Source: Eucalyptus grandis
Lineage: Eukaryota; Streptophyta; Magnoliopsida; Myrtales; Myrtaceae
DNA length: 64,000 nucleotides
Reading direction: 5' to 3'
Assembly (NCBI RefSeq): GCF_016545825.1
Contig: NC_052620.1
Span: 5,022,001 to 5,086,000, forward strand
In this document: positions 1-9,904 of the stretch, piece by piece
Layout: each line of letters begins with the position of its first letter
Numbering within the stretch: position 1 is the stretch's first letter
Position numbers and translations under genes: made by a program
The notes under the pieces: generated by a model
What the model saw: only the letters and a program-made list of their open reading frames with translations
Told to the model about the DNA's origin: nothing
Databases searched by the model: none

Positions 1-330
1 TAGAATGCTTCACGATGGAATCAAAATTTGTTACTTTAGATAAAGCTGCTGAAAAAGCATAGTGGCTTCGATAATTTGTAGAGGTTTTGTTGTGGCTAAA
101 AGCTATACTTGTGGTATGCATTTACTATGACAATCCAACAGCGAATGGAAAGGCACATAATGTAATATATAATAGTAAATTTAGATACATTAGTCATAGA
201 CATAAAACTGTAAGGTAATTGCTCTTGAATGAAAATTTCTTTAAACTTTGTAAAGTCAAAGTAAAACATTGACAAAAGGTTTATGGAGAGAGCATATAAA
301 CTATGCATCGAGAGGAATTTGGTTAAAAGC
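1..330 (+). pseudogene. Ty1-copia RNase H relic (3' end of pol)
   Basis: In shifting plus-strand frames the sequence shows remnants of the C-terminal copia RNase H: a TMES-F-VTLDKAAEKA-like block near base 12-60, a YISHRHKTV-like block near 185-210, and a short stretch of the usual tail near 265-330. Stops and frameshifts occur throughout, so it encodes nothing. It is cut by the window edge. The partner at 41618-41960 is preceded by the matching reverse transcriptase relic, which supports this reading. The open frame on the opposite strand here is a shadow. Confidence 0.8.
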
Positions 331-1145
331 CTTAACTCATAAAGAGGTTCTAAGATGGAAACTTGGCCTAGTGATTGAAGATCTCATGGACTAGGTTCAA
401 AAGGACAATGCAGATTTTGGAACTCTAATGTGAGCACCGTCTCCAATTCATATGACGCAACAATGTGTTCTATAGTGTTTTAAGGATACACTATGCGTTT
501 ACTGACTCCTATAGTTTCGAATTTAACATTCTAGTAAGGTATGGTAGGATACATTTGATAGGAATGTGTCTATATACATAGAGTTGGCCAACTCTAAAAA
601 CTATTTAAAGGCTAGATTTTCTAAAATATGCATAAATTTCGAGAAGTTCAAGGCGGAAAGAATGAACACAATTGAAAATCAATCTTAATTAGGAGATATT
701 TTGTGTGAGGTTTAATATCCAAGTTTACACATTGTTGGCAATTCAAGACTTAATCTATTAACTAGTTGAGTAAGTCTGATATTTTCTGACTACCATTACA
801 TCATCAGTTTGACTTTGACGGAAAAACCATAAAAGGAAGATAATTAAGTTAAATGAAACCATGAGCTCCATTGAGAGACAAGGCATGTGAGGGAGAGAAG
901 CTTGTTGGCAATGTACTTCGCCAGCGGCAATCGAACATCAACGGCAGCACACGGTGAAATTGCCACGCTGGAGCTCTAATGGCAACATTGATTAGAAAGT
1001 TGATGGGGCCAGATTTGGATACGGGGTGATCGATGGTGATTTTTTATACAACAAAAAAAGTTCAGATAAAAAGTGTCACCCGATGCATCTAGAGATTCCG
1101 AATGAACTGGGCCCAAAGCTCCTTTTAGAGGCCAAAGACTAACGT
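331..1145 (+). repeat. Copia 3' tail and flanking sequence, non-coding
   Basis: The region downstream of the RNase H relic carries no gene. The part from about 530 to 850 recurs at 13795-14120 after another copy of the same RNase H relic, so it is the 3' untranslated/LTR-side tail of that copia family. I could not define exact LTR ends. From about 860 to 1145 the sequence is shared only with copy B. Confidence 0.6.
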
Positions 1146-2020
1146 TTTGCTGGGCCACTTAACAGGGCCTATTGTGCCCACTTAGGGTACATATAGTAAC
1201 TTTTCTGTCACCGAGAATAGTTTCTTTTCATATATACTTTTTTCAATTTTTGTTCTTGCAAATATTTTTGAGTATTTTAAGGCGTTTGTGTGATATCCGG
1301 ATTTCGCCGGACCTTGAATACGTAACGGTTCGTGATGGGTCAACAAGTTTGTCGTCGGACTACGTCGTTGACACCACTTTCGGCCACCGTTTCATCATTT
1401 CCATCGCCAAACCGAGACGTTATGTTTCATGATGACTTGACGACATACCCTTATAGTCATGCCTTTGTTGCGTCATGACGATCCAATCACCATGAAACTC
1501 AACGTCTCATTGAAAACATTCTTACTTAACGCCACCACTGAGACCGACATGCACTGATAATTGTACCCCTCTAGCCGAATCTTCCATGCGACACATCGAG
1601 ACATAAACGCATGACCTTATTCCTTTAGTGGCTGTCATCGAGACTTTGTTTAGTCGACCTAAGTGGTCAATTAATGAGAGCGACGTCCTCAGCCGACGCC
1701 ATGCAGGGAGGAAGACCATGCCCATGCAAGCATGAAGGCCCACGACCACCGAAGTGCAGCTCCGTTTCTTTTCCCCTCGCCTTGCCAGCGAACGAAAGTT
1801 GGGACGCCGAACTTCGGCCACGTTTCTCGTTCTCCGCTGGCCAGCAACTTCAAGACTTGGCCATGGAAAGCCACGTTCTTGCATGAGACATGCAAGGTGT
1901 CTCATGCAAGGGTTGAATTCTTCGGCTGTCTTCTCTTCGTGCTGCCACGAAGTGGAGGGGATTGTTGACTAGGAAAGTCAACAATGAAGAGGCACAAGTG
2001 GCGGCCAAAATTCTCCAAGG
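1146..2020. other. Copy-A-only spacer, no recognisable gene
   Basis: These 875 bp are replaced in copy B by 16 bp (42765-42780). Moderately GC-rich short open frames overlap on both strands around 1520-1970, but none resembles a known family and they contradict one another. A 9-bp inverted repeat (TTGTTGACT ... AGTCAACAA) lies near 1964-1985. Confidence 0.6.
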
Positions 2021-2111
2021 ATGACCACGCTTTGCTCGAGCTGTCTTCGCCTCTTCGCTGCCACCAAGGAGAGCAGTTTGTTGACTGGATTAGTCAACCC
2101 GTGGGAGGAAC
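2021..2111. repeat. Duplication block resumes (left flank of solo LTR)
   Basis: The sequence matches 42781-42869. It ends in the GGAAC that precedes the inserted solo LTR. It contains the hairpin GTTGACT-GGATT-AGTCAAC near 2080-2098. Confidence 0.85.
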
Positions 2112-2459
2112 TGTGACATCCTGAAATTCGACCCCGTTTCGATAAAGTGAAATGTGCATATCGTCGGCGCGCCTATGGTCCTTTTTCTCTAAGCTGATCA
2201 CTCACGAGTTAGGTAAACTATTGGGTGAAGCCGTTAAGGGATATAACCGCGGTAAAATCCCTAAAAACTACATAATTGGTTGGATTTGACTAAAATCGCG
2301 TCCGGTCGATTTTAATCATGAAATTTAATTCGATTTTTGGAATCGAATATTCGGACGTGTCACATTCATTTTTAGGGACTGTCTCATCGTCTATCAATTT
2401 ATTCAAGTCCGAAATTTCAAGAAAGAAATTATCGGAGGAAAAATCGAAGACCAAAAGAA

Positions 2460-2780
2460 AATAGAAAGGGAAAGAGAAAAGAAAAGAAAAGAAAAAAAAA
2501 TAAGACTAATGGTGTTGTATTATTTTATTTATTTTCTCTCCCTCTCTCTTCCCTTTTTCTCTCTCTTCTCTCTCCTCTCCCCCTTCGTGCGAGCACCCCA
2601 CCGAACACCCCTTTTTGCCAATTTCAAATTGGCTTCTTTCTCTCTCTCTCTCTCTACTTTGACTAGTCAAAGCCCTAATTCTTATCTCTTCTTTTTACTT
2701 TATCTTTCTCTCTCTCTTCTCTTTCTTCTTTCCCCACCCCACGTGACCGAAACACCTTTCTTCTTCCTTCTTCTTCATGA
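2460..2780 (+). repeat. Pyrimidine-rich leader of the solo LTR
   Basis: A purine-rich stretch (2440-2505) is followed by long CT-rich, CTCT-type low-complexity sequence, then by a GC-rich segment to about 3220. A long open frame exists here (2509-3204) but its composition is dictated by CT repeats. The arrangement fits the transcribed leader (R/U5 side) of the LTR and not a gene. Confidence 0.6.
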
Positions 2781-3535
2781 AAACCAGAAGCTGAAGAAGA
2801 ACGGACAGCAGCAGCTCGCCGCTGTTCCGCCGTCCACGCACGCCCGTGCGCCCACCGCTCGCCGCCGTTTCACCGCCCGCGCACCCGCTGCTCACTGCCA
2901 TCCCTTCTCCCGCGTGATCCAGCCGCTGCCCACCTTCTGTCCAACCCCGTTCAGCCACCACAGACCGCGGTTTGACCAGCTTCGGTCGCCGGGAACCGCC
3001 GTGCAGCCTCACCGAACCGCCACTTGCCTTCCCGACCCTTCTCCGCCCCTAACCATCTCTGTTTTCCCCTGTTTTGCAGCCAAACCAGCAAACCCGCGAG
3101 TGGGTTTCCAGCCGGTTCGTGGGCCGTTTTGGGCCGTTTCCGGGCCCCGAACCCGAGCCGTGCTTTGGAAAGAATCGTTCCTCGCGTCGCCCCCGTCGGA
3201 TTGATCCGATTTGCGCGCGATTTGGTGAGTAATCTCACTAATCCCGGATTAGTGGATAATTATGCTTAAGGTTGGTTTAGTTTTAATTAAATGCAATTAG
3301 GTGGTTAGATTAGTATGTATTAGTGTTTATTAGTCAATTGTGATGCGAATTAGACAAATTGAATGTGTAATTAGCAAGTAGACATGGTCTACTATTTATT
3401 GGAAGCGTCTCAGGATTTTTCCCGACCCGTAGTGGGCTCCAATTAGGCTTTTCGGGCCTAAGGGAATTTTTGGTATTTAAATATTAATTTTCGGAATTAA
3501 ATTAAATAATTATTTATTTTCCGAAAATTCGACTG

Positions 3536-3905
3536 GGATGGCCCGAGACCGGAATATTATGCTGATGACCGTGGTGAAATCCGTTTATTTAATCGGGCTT
3601 TATTTTGAGCTAAATCGAATTTTTAATATTAATTATTTATTTATTTATTTATTTTCCAAAAATTCAATTGAGATGGCTAATGACCAGAATATTATGCTGA
3701 TGATCGTGGTGAATTATGTTTATTTAATTGGGCTTTATTTTGGGCTAAATTGATTTATTGTAATTAATTATTAATTTTCGAAATTAATTAATTAATTATT
3801 TGTTTTTTTGGAAATTAAGACTCGAGGTGGCCGACAACCGAAATCTTGTGCTGATTGTCGTGGCGCGGTCCGTTTATTTAATTGAACTGCAATTTGTATG
3901 GAATT
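3536..3905 (+). repeat. Three diverged ~140-bp tandem units in the solo LTR
   Basis: Units start near 3536 (gatggcccgagaccgg), 3672 (gatggctaatgaccag) and 3825 (ggtggccgacaaccg). Each continues through a conserved CTGATG-CGTGG and TTTATTTAATTG segment. Spacing is about 136 and 153 bp. Confidence 0.75.
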
Positions 3906-4107
3906 GATTTAATTATGAATTTTTATGAGTTATTGATATTGACTTGATGGTTAATTATTTGATTGAGCAATCGTTGGGTATTGGTTATCACCTGAAAGGA
4001 AATACGTGGGCTCGGTGAATCGGAATATCACCTGGAGAATGCACGTGTGTTTAGTGGTTGAATATGTCATCTTGGCGAAGAGGTTGCCTTAGAGAATGCA
4101 CGTAAAT

Positions 4108-4205
4108 TGTTGAATATTGATCATGCCTGTGTGGCGATAATTGATCATGCCTGTGTGGCGATAGTTGATCATGTCTGTGTGGCGTAGATTGTGCCTGCGT
4201 GGCCG
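4108..4205 (+). repeat. Short tandem repeat, ~24-bp unit
   Basis: The phrase TTGATCATGCCTGTGTGGCG recurs three to four times with small changes. It lies in the LTR zone that in related LTRs also carries tandem repeats, though of a different sequence. Confidence 0.75.
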
Positions 4206-5181
4206 TATTTCTGTGTATCGAGTATCGGTTGCCAGTGATAAAGGTATTGTGGTAGACTACCGATCATACTGGAAATTGTGGAAATGAAAGTGAGTATGTA
4301 AGATGTATGCTGACCTGATGACTTGGCATGTCATATAGAAATTTGGTCATGTGTATCTTGGCTCGATGATCGGTACCATCACTCTGAGAATGCACGTGGC
4401 TCGGTGATTGGTTTTATCAGTTGAGACTGTGTAGCAATGACTAGAATGACCTAGAGATGGTCCGGCTGACATGTAATCGACTAAGTCGATTGATCTTTGC
4501 CTTCAGTCTGATATTGTAAATTGATTGATTGAATGGGAATGACCATGAGTGGTTTTGTTGGCGTGTGATCGACTAGGTCGATTGATCGATATATCGATTT
4601 GTGATGTGATTGCTTGGGTGCCTATTGAACTGTGCTAATATGCAGGTGGAATCTGAGGCCAAGGTAAGTCTTCTGCCCTGTGCGTGTTTAGGCAGTTTAT
4701 AGTATAATAATTTACTAATCGGGCCTTAGTGGGGTAGAACTTGCTGAGACATAGTCTCATCCCAGTTTGGGGAAAACATTTCAGGACCCCGATGAGAAGC
4801 TGAGGAGGAGGAATCTGAGTGGGAGAACTTTGAGGTGAAGCCTGAGGAGAAGAATTTTGGAAGAAGAAGATAATTCCGAGAGGGGCCTTGAGTACGGCCA
4901 GGATGGACTGAGATTCCATCTTCTTTTGTGAACTCCATTTTGATGTGAATAGTTATGAAGTTCTCTGGTTTGTGTTTTGTATAAAAGTTTGGTTATAAGT
5001 TTCAATATGAAAAATATGGCCTTGCTTTTCTATCCCATTGATTTACTATCTGGGGATTTATAACTACTTCCGCATGTGCTTAATAAATGAAAGGGTCAGC
5101 GATACAAAGTCCTGGGATATCGAATTATAAAATCGACCAATAGAGAAGGATGTGTGCATGCCCGAGGATCGGGGCGTGACA

Positions 5182-5233
5182 AGAACAAAACGAGCTAAAG
5201 AAGAGACAGGTGGAACTCACAAAGAAGAGCAAG

Positions 5234-5269
<36 letters not shown>

Positions 5270-7047
5270 ACGCTTCTTCTTCACTTCATCGTCACCGGCC
5301 TCCTCACCACGTCCCAACCTCCCTCACCACTGTTGTGCCGCACCACAGCCAGCCACCGACGCCGTAGTTCATGATTCACCGCCGTCCTTCAGCTGCTGCC
5401 AGACCGATAGACCTGCAGCTTGCGCCTCATCGCACGCTACTGTCGCCATCCAGCTCACCTCAACCGCGCCCGCAGCCCGTTTCACAGTTTACCTCGCCAC
5501 CGACGCCGCCGGACTTGAGGCAAGTCGATATCTACTAACCTATATCGCGTGAACTCAGTCGCTGATTGATGAAATGTGTTCCGCAAACTAACTCTATTCT
5601 AGGATATTTGAGTTGATTTGTGAACTCGGAGGTCGTCGGATCGACCCCGTTCTATTTGAGAAAAGATTGTTGTGTTTGAACGGATTGGTTTGAGTTTGGA
5701 AACATGTACGTGTTGATCATGGTATTTCAAAACCTTGGTTTCAAAATATTACGGTCGTGACATGAAACTTTTGACCCGCCGATGTGCTGTTTTCAACATT
5801 TCAAGATATGTGCACTGTTTTGATGAAAATTATCAAGTTTTGATGCCTGAACACGTTTTAAGCCCACACTTATGAATTCCGGACTATGATCGGGGTGGAA
5901 TGATAAAGATTTATTTTGAATTATTATGGTATTAGAACTTGGGATTTTATGTGAGGTTTATTGCCACTGATGTGGTATATCTTTAAAGTTTTCATTGCAC
6001 GTTACTTTATACCATGAATTGGGGATTTTGAAAACTAAAGCAGTTTTCTTACTGTCGATATGAAAATGTTTTGGCATTAAATTGATTAAACTACTACACC
6101 ATGGTCGAAACCTTATTGATGCCGTCAGACCCCTGGGACAATGATGCCCCGGGTGTCGGGTTGCCTGGAGGATTGTGATGGCGATGCCTCTAGATGCCTG
6201 GGGACATCATTGACATGGTGAGCCCTGGAGGTTCCCTGTGATGTCAGGTGGGGTGCAGGATGCCTGGAGGTGTGACATAACATGCTCCGGATGCTCGGTG
6301 ACTGAAATATGAAACCGGAGGTCATCATGATGCCAGGTAGGGTGCAAGAGCCAGGAGGGACGCAAACACTGGTCATTTGGAAGATGGTGGTAGTGATTTG
6401 AGATTAAATGAGTTTCTAAATTCTCATTTGTTTTGAATATGCCGTTTTGTTATGACATTCTCCTGAATTAATGTTTACTCCTTGCTCCAGTTGTGTGATT
6501 TGTTTTGGATTGTGTGGAGTCAGGTAACGGTAGATGTACATAATATAGTTTAGTAGAACTTTGACTGCTGAGTAGTCGTACTCACCCCTCGTGGGGCTAA
6601 CATATTATAGAGACATAGAGAAGCCGTTGTAGCCCGCGTCCTCTGGTACTTTTTATGGTATCCCCATCGATCTCGGATGGACGCAAACGGAGTACCCCAA
6701 CCCCAACATGTCAAGCGGGGTGGAGTAGTGGAGAGCACAGGAGGACTGCAAAAAAATTTGGAAGACAAATCATGACGCCAGGACGACAATGTGGATAGAC
6801 AGATGGATAATTGGTCCCATTTTGGTTTAGCCAAATATAGGAATTTTTGGCTTACGTGTACTAACTAATGTTGTCCGGAACTATAAATAAATAAAGTGCT
6901 TGGTTGGTATATAGTGTGCATCATTCACAGTTTGATTGGAGTATGTCTTCATTTCGGCAGTGACATAGCACAGGGACCAATGGACGGCTTGGCAGACCCA
7001 AAGGATCCAGGGTCATCACCGGCGGCCGTCGTAGTCGGGTCGTCAAA
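5182..7047 (+). repeat. LTR-like non-coding block, copy A
   Basis: The block matches 42866-44719. It has the same architecture as the gypsy LTRs: GA/CT-rich leader (GA microsatellite 5236-5265), GC-rich leader to about 5515, a potential GC-type donor (GAG|GCAAGT near 5518), a zone of GATGCC-TGG repeats (6120-6370), and a TGAGTA-GTCG-TACTCA hairpin at 6569-6584. AATAAA-type signals follow near 6885. I could not find its termini or any open reading frame of substance. It is probably an old, diverged LTR of a related family. Confidence 0.45.
6120..6370 (+). repeat. GATGCC/CTGG-rich degenerate repeats
   Basis: Short degenerate repeats (gatgcctggag, gatgccccggg, gatgccaggt) are clustered here. 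The open frame on the opposite strand (6125-6376) is an accident of this composition and also appears in copy B. Confidence 0.55.
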
Positions 7048-7587
7048 GTTTGGTAACTATAAAAATTTCTATTCCAATAACAAAAATACGTTTAGTAACA
7101 ATCCCAAATATTTTTGTGACTTATAATTTCTATTAATATATTAATAATTTGATTAACTTTTTTTCTTCTCCTTCCTCTTAGCCAATCGCCGGCCTTGGCC
7201 ATGGCTGGCTAGCGATCAGCCAGACGAGGGTCGGCGAGGTCGCCGACCTCGGGGGAGCCTCGCTAGCCACCGGTGAGGTCCCCATGAGCCTCAAAGTGGC
7301 CAGGCGAGCTCGGGGCGACCTTGCCGAGGGCCGACGAGGCTCAGGATGTCACTCGGCCTCGTCTGGCCGGTCGTCGGCCTTCGCTCGGGCCGGTGGCTAG
7401 CTAGGAAGAAGAGAGGAAAGGAAAGGAAGAAAAGAAAATGAAAAAAAAAACCTATTTATTGAGTTGTTCTTGGGAATAAGAAACAATTTGTTAAAGGAAC
7501 AAAAATATTACCAAACGCATTTTATTTTATTTTCTATTCTAGGGAACAAAATAAGAGAAACTGGTGTTTCCTGGAACGTTATCAAAC
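7048..7587. mobile_element. TIR/MITE-like element with GC-rich palindromic core, copy A
   Basis: The left end GTTTGGTAAC and right end GTTATCAAAC are imperfect inverted repeats, followed inward by AT-rich arms mentioning ACAAAAAT/ATTTTTGT-type sequence on both sides. The core (7165-7405) is far more GC-rich than its surroundings and contains a perfect hairpin, GGTCGGCGA-GG-TCGCCGACC (7229-7248). There is no transposase frame. I cannot identify a target-site duplication, so the termini and superfamily (hAT-like by terminal look) are uncertain. Confidence 0.5.
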
Positions 7588-8116
7588 AGCACCTTAGCTT
7601 TTGAGTTACAGCTGTTTTCTATCCTTTTTGTCCTTTTCCGTTTCTGTTTTTCACTACATTTTTGGACAGAGCACATGTAATGCAATGAATTATTTTTGTC
7701 TTCTTGGGGTCCTAGAAGTAGTAGTTTAAAGATGGCGATGCATTGAAAAGTTTCCCAAAAGGACTTGAAAGATAAATGATAGCCGTCTTACTTTGAGAGG
7801 CTTGAGTCGGCACTTTGGAATTAGGTACCAAATTGATGGGCAACATAATTTTGAGGACCGCGTCCAAAGGAAATGTTTTCATTTCTGGTTGAATGAGGGT
7901 GAATTATGAGAGTTGTCCTTCATATGTAATCTATAGTTCACGCCCAAGAAGAAGAAGCCAACTGCTGATGGTCCATTTCTAACAAGCCAATTCTTAGGCT
8001 TATTCCTCTTATTTTCAGTTTAAAATCATTCACTCCGAAAGTTGAACTTATGGAAGCATGTTCAAAAAGGAAACAAGACGCTTCAAATCTCATTAATCAT
8101 CTAACGGTGGAAATCA
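7588..8116. other. Spacer without recognisable gene
   Basis: The sequence is shared with copy B (45255-45780). I see no convincing open frame, RNA gene or repeat structure in it. Confidence 0.5.
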
Positions 8117-8371
8117 TTAACTATAAAAATTCTCTAAAATACAAATTACGTTTTCCAAAGTACCCAGGATAATACTACATTCCAATGGAAACCCTAAACC
8201 CTTAGGAATTTCAAGCCTTATTAGGTCATCTTGGCCACCTCCTCGACGTATCGTGCTTGAAAATCTCAAGTTGGTGACAATCTCTGCAAAATTTTGATGT
8301 ATTTTTATAGCTTTCGTGGTTAAATTGTCATAGCTCCTTTCACCTTCATTTGTATTGTCTATATCCAACAT
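8117..8371 (-). CDS. Unidentified 84-residue open frame (copy A)
   Basis: The frame stays open upstream of the chosen Met for about 34 more codons without another Met, so the true protein start, if any, is unclear. The sequence has no family I recognise, no membrane segment and no cysteine/histidine motif. Copy B (45781-46035) differs by a single residue (N to K). Given the recent duplication this says nothing about selection. No promoter or partner gene is apparent. It could be an exon fragment of a decayed gene or chance. Confidence 0.2.
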   Translation of the reverse strand: MLDIDNTNEGERSYDNLTTKAIKIHQNFAEIVTNLRFSSTIRRGGGQDDLIRLEIPKGLGFPLECSIILGTLENVICILENFYS

Positions 8372-8936
8372 TACAAGTAGAAATAAAGCACTATATCTTC
8401 GAAATGCTTCCCTCTTTCTTGAGTTTCTCTTTGTGATTGGGGCTGCATCAAGCGAGAGAGTGAACGATAGATCGAGCAGAAGGCTAATTTAAAGCAACTC
8501 TAGTAAAGGGTTAATGACTCAAAGAAAGCCCAATTTTTGCACAGTTGCTATCTCAAGTGTCACTGGCCCATGACACGACAACGAGGGATTGTGAGCCCCT
8601 CACAACATACTGGGTAAGCCCTCATCAATTGCGACCAGGACTTGCTCTTTGTCATTTGTGCCTCTCTCTATCTCTCTTGATTTTTTTTTTATGTTCTTAG
8701 TGTTGTATTTATGAATAATAACTCAAATGGTTCCTAAATTGTTGCTCAATATGCAATGTGATCCAAATAACATCGAATTCCCTTCCATTTTTTTTTTTTT
8801 TTGGTATGTCCTATCTTAACTCTCATCTCACTCTCGGACTTTTGTTTTTTTCTGCGGAATGTGAGAGTTGAGCCCCTCCCGAAACTAAACATCCCCACTC
8901 AACCTCATTTACTTGCAAGTCGCTAGTTCTCTTATG
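8372..8936. other. Spacer without recognisable gene
   Basis: AT-rich sequence with T-runs, shared with copy B. It lies immediately upstream of a monooxygenase relic, so it may be decayed intron or promoter of that relic, but I could not align exons 1-2 here. Confidence 0.45.
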
Positions 8937-9425
8937 AGATCACTTCAGCCAAAACCCAAGTAGAACAAGGTTAATCGATTTGTATCATCAAAATTTGATG
9001 ATGGGGCCACCATAAATTATTGGACCTCTTTGAATAATTTCTCCAGGAACTTATTTTGAATTGAAATTAATTGCAATAACTCATGAGTTTTAATCTGTCT
9101 GAACCGTAATTATTGTATTTATAGGTAAACTTGTCAAACGGGTAGTTCAAGTTGGGTTGAAGATTTTTTTCCTGTCACGAGACTATGATACTCTTTCGAT
9201 GCTGGCCCACCCGCCAGTGACCCCCAAAAATCAATTGAAAGTGAGCAAATCTAGAAATGACATAAAGCGAAAGTGATCAACATTGTCACATGCTTCAATC
9301 TTTTGAGCTTGACATGGCCCCGGCTTATGTTTCGCTATCCTTGATATGTCCTATTGGACGATTTAGCCCAATCAAATGTGATAGATGGTCGGATTAACTT
9401 ACTCGATGACTCTCCAAAACTTGAT
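8937..9425 (+). pseudogene. FAD-dependent monooxygenase relic, copy A
   Basis: This is a strongly decayed third paralogue of the gene at 15170-18118. Nucleotide similarity is visible in order. Exon 3 end plus intron 3: 8937-9155 (compare 17028-17209, including the shared ACCCAAGTAGAACA and GATGGGGCCACCATAAA-type phrases). A piece of exon 4: about 9175-9220 (CCACCCGCCAGT). Exon 5: about 9240-9425 (TGACATGGCCCCG, CTATCCTTG, TTTAGCCC, GATGACTC). About 45 bp of exon 5 is deleted and frames are broken everywhere. No function remains. Confidence 0.8.
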
Positions 9426-9904
9426 CCCTAATTCTGATCGATATTATTTTATTAGAAACTCCAATTCAAAAAGTATATGAAATTTGATCAATATGGGATA
9501 GACACAGATGGTAAAGGGATGTCATTTGATTTTGATACTATATTAGAAAGCATAACTGAAAAATTAAAAGTATTACATAAACGGAGATTATAGGTATATA
9601 TAACATTGATGTCTTATATTTCAAAGGTATTTAAAAAGAAACGTTAAATGACCTCCCTTTCTGCACGACCTCTCATTTTCATTTGACATTGATGCTTCAA
9701 TAAGACGCCAAATCAAATTGTCTTGCTCGCCGGGTTTCGAAAAAGCTTGCAACCCTCTATAAAAGTTTGAGGTGGCTAAATACGAAATGAATAGACCAGA
9801 CCTCTCGAGGATGTCACGTCAATTCATGAGACTGGGGCCGCCTATTCAACAGTAGGTGAAGTATCGGCACATGCTACATCTTAGGAGTTTTGAAAAGCAA
9901 CGAG
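9426..9904. other. Spacer without recognisable gene
   Basis: The sequence matches 47093-47568. It falls between the 3' relic of one monooxygenase and the 5' relic of the next, so it is probably decayed intergenic DNA of the old gene array. Confidence 0.5.

Larger units (their letters stand above)
1..1145. repeat. Segmental duplication, copy A left arm
   Basis: This stretch matches 41618-42764 almost base for base on the same strand, including non-coding sequence. Homology probably continues to the left of the window, because base 1 falls inside a copia RNase H relic whose upstream half is present in the partner copy. The match stops at 1145; beyond it the two copies hold different sequence before rejoining at 2021/42781. 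Confidence 0.93.
3225..4784 (+). other. Predicted intron inside the gypsy LTR
   Basis: The putative donor is TTTG|GTGAGT at 3224/3225. It sits in a perfect hairpin, GTGAG-TAAT-CTCAC. The putative acceptor is ACATTTCAG|G at 4784/4785, 25 bases after a second hairpin, TGAGAC-ATA-GTCTCA (4745-4759). The equivalent donor, hairpin and acceptor positions are kept in the other long LTRs of the window. Splicing itself is inference. Confidence 0.45.
2112..5181 (+). mobile_element. Ty3-gypsy solo LTR (about 3.07 kb)
   Basis: The element begins TGTGACATCC and ends GGGGCGTGACA. It is flanked by GGAAC on the left and AGAAC on the right, a 5-bp target duplication with one change. Copy B has the uninterrupted site (GGAACAAAACGAG at about 42865), so the insertion came after the large duplication, or was lost cleanly from B. 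Ends and landmarks match the LTRs at 30559-33895, 37248-39660 and 58963-60539: a conserved 5' block, then a CT-rich leader, a tandem-repeat zone, a hairpin plus CAG, and an ATGAA-GGGTC-GCGA 3' tail. There are no internal coding sequences, hence a solo LTR. Lineage within Ty3-gypsy (Tekay/Del-like) is inferred from the related element's RNase H tail and gag start. Confidence 0.88.

Noticed and set aside
96..308. 70-codon minus-strand frame, repeated at 41713-41925 and similar at 13190-13387
   Set aside because: It is antisense to the copia RNase H relic. The plus strand carries the recognisable residues.
2509..3204. 231-codon open frame on the plus strand
   Set aside because: It lies inside the solo LTR leader; its length comes from CT-rich low complexity and GC-rich sequence. 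No family resemblance, and the corresponding region of the other LTRs is not open in the same frame.
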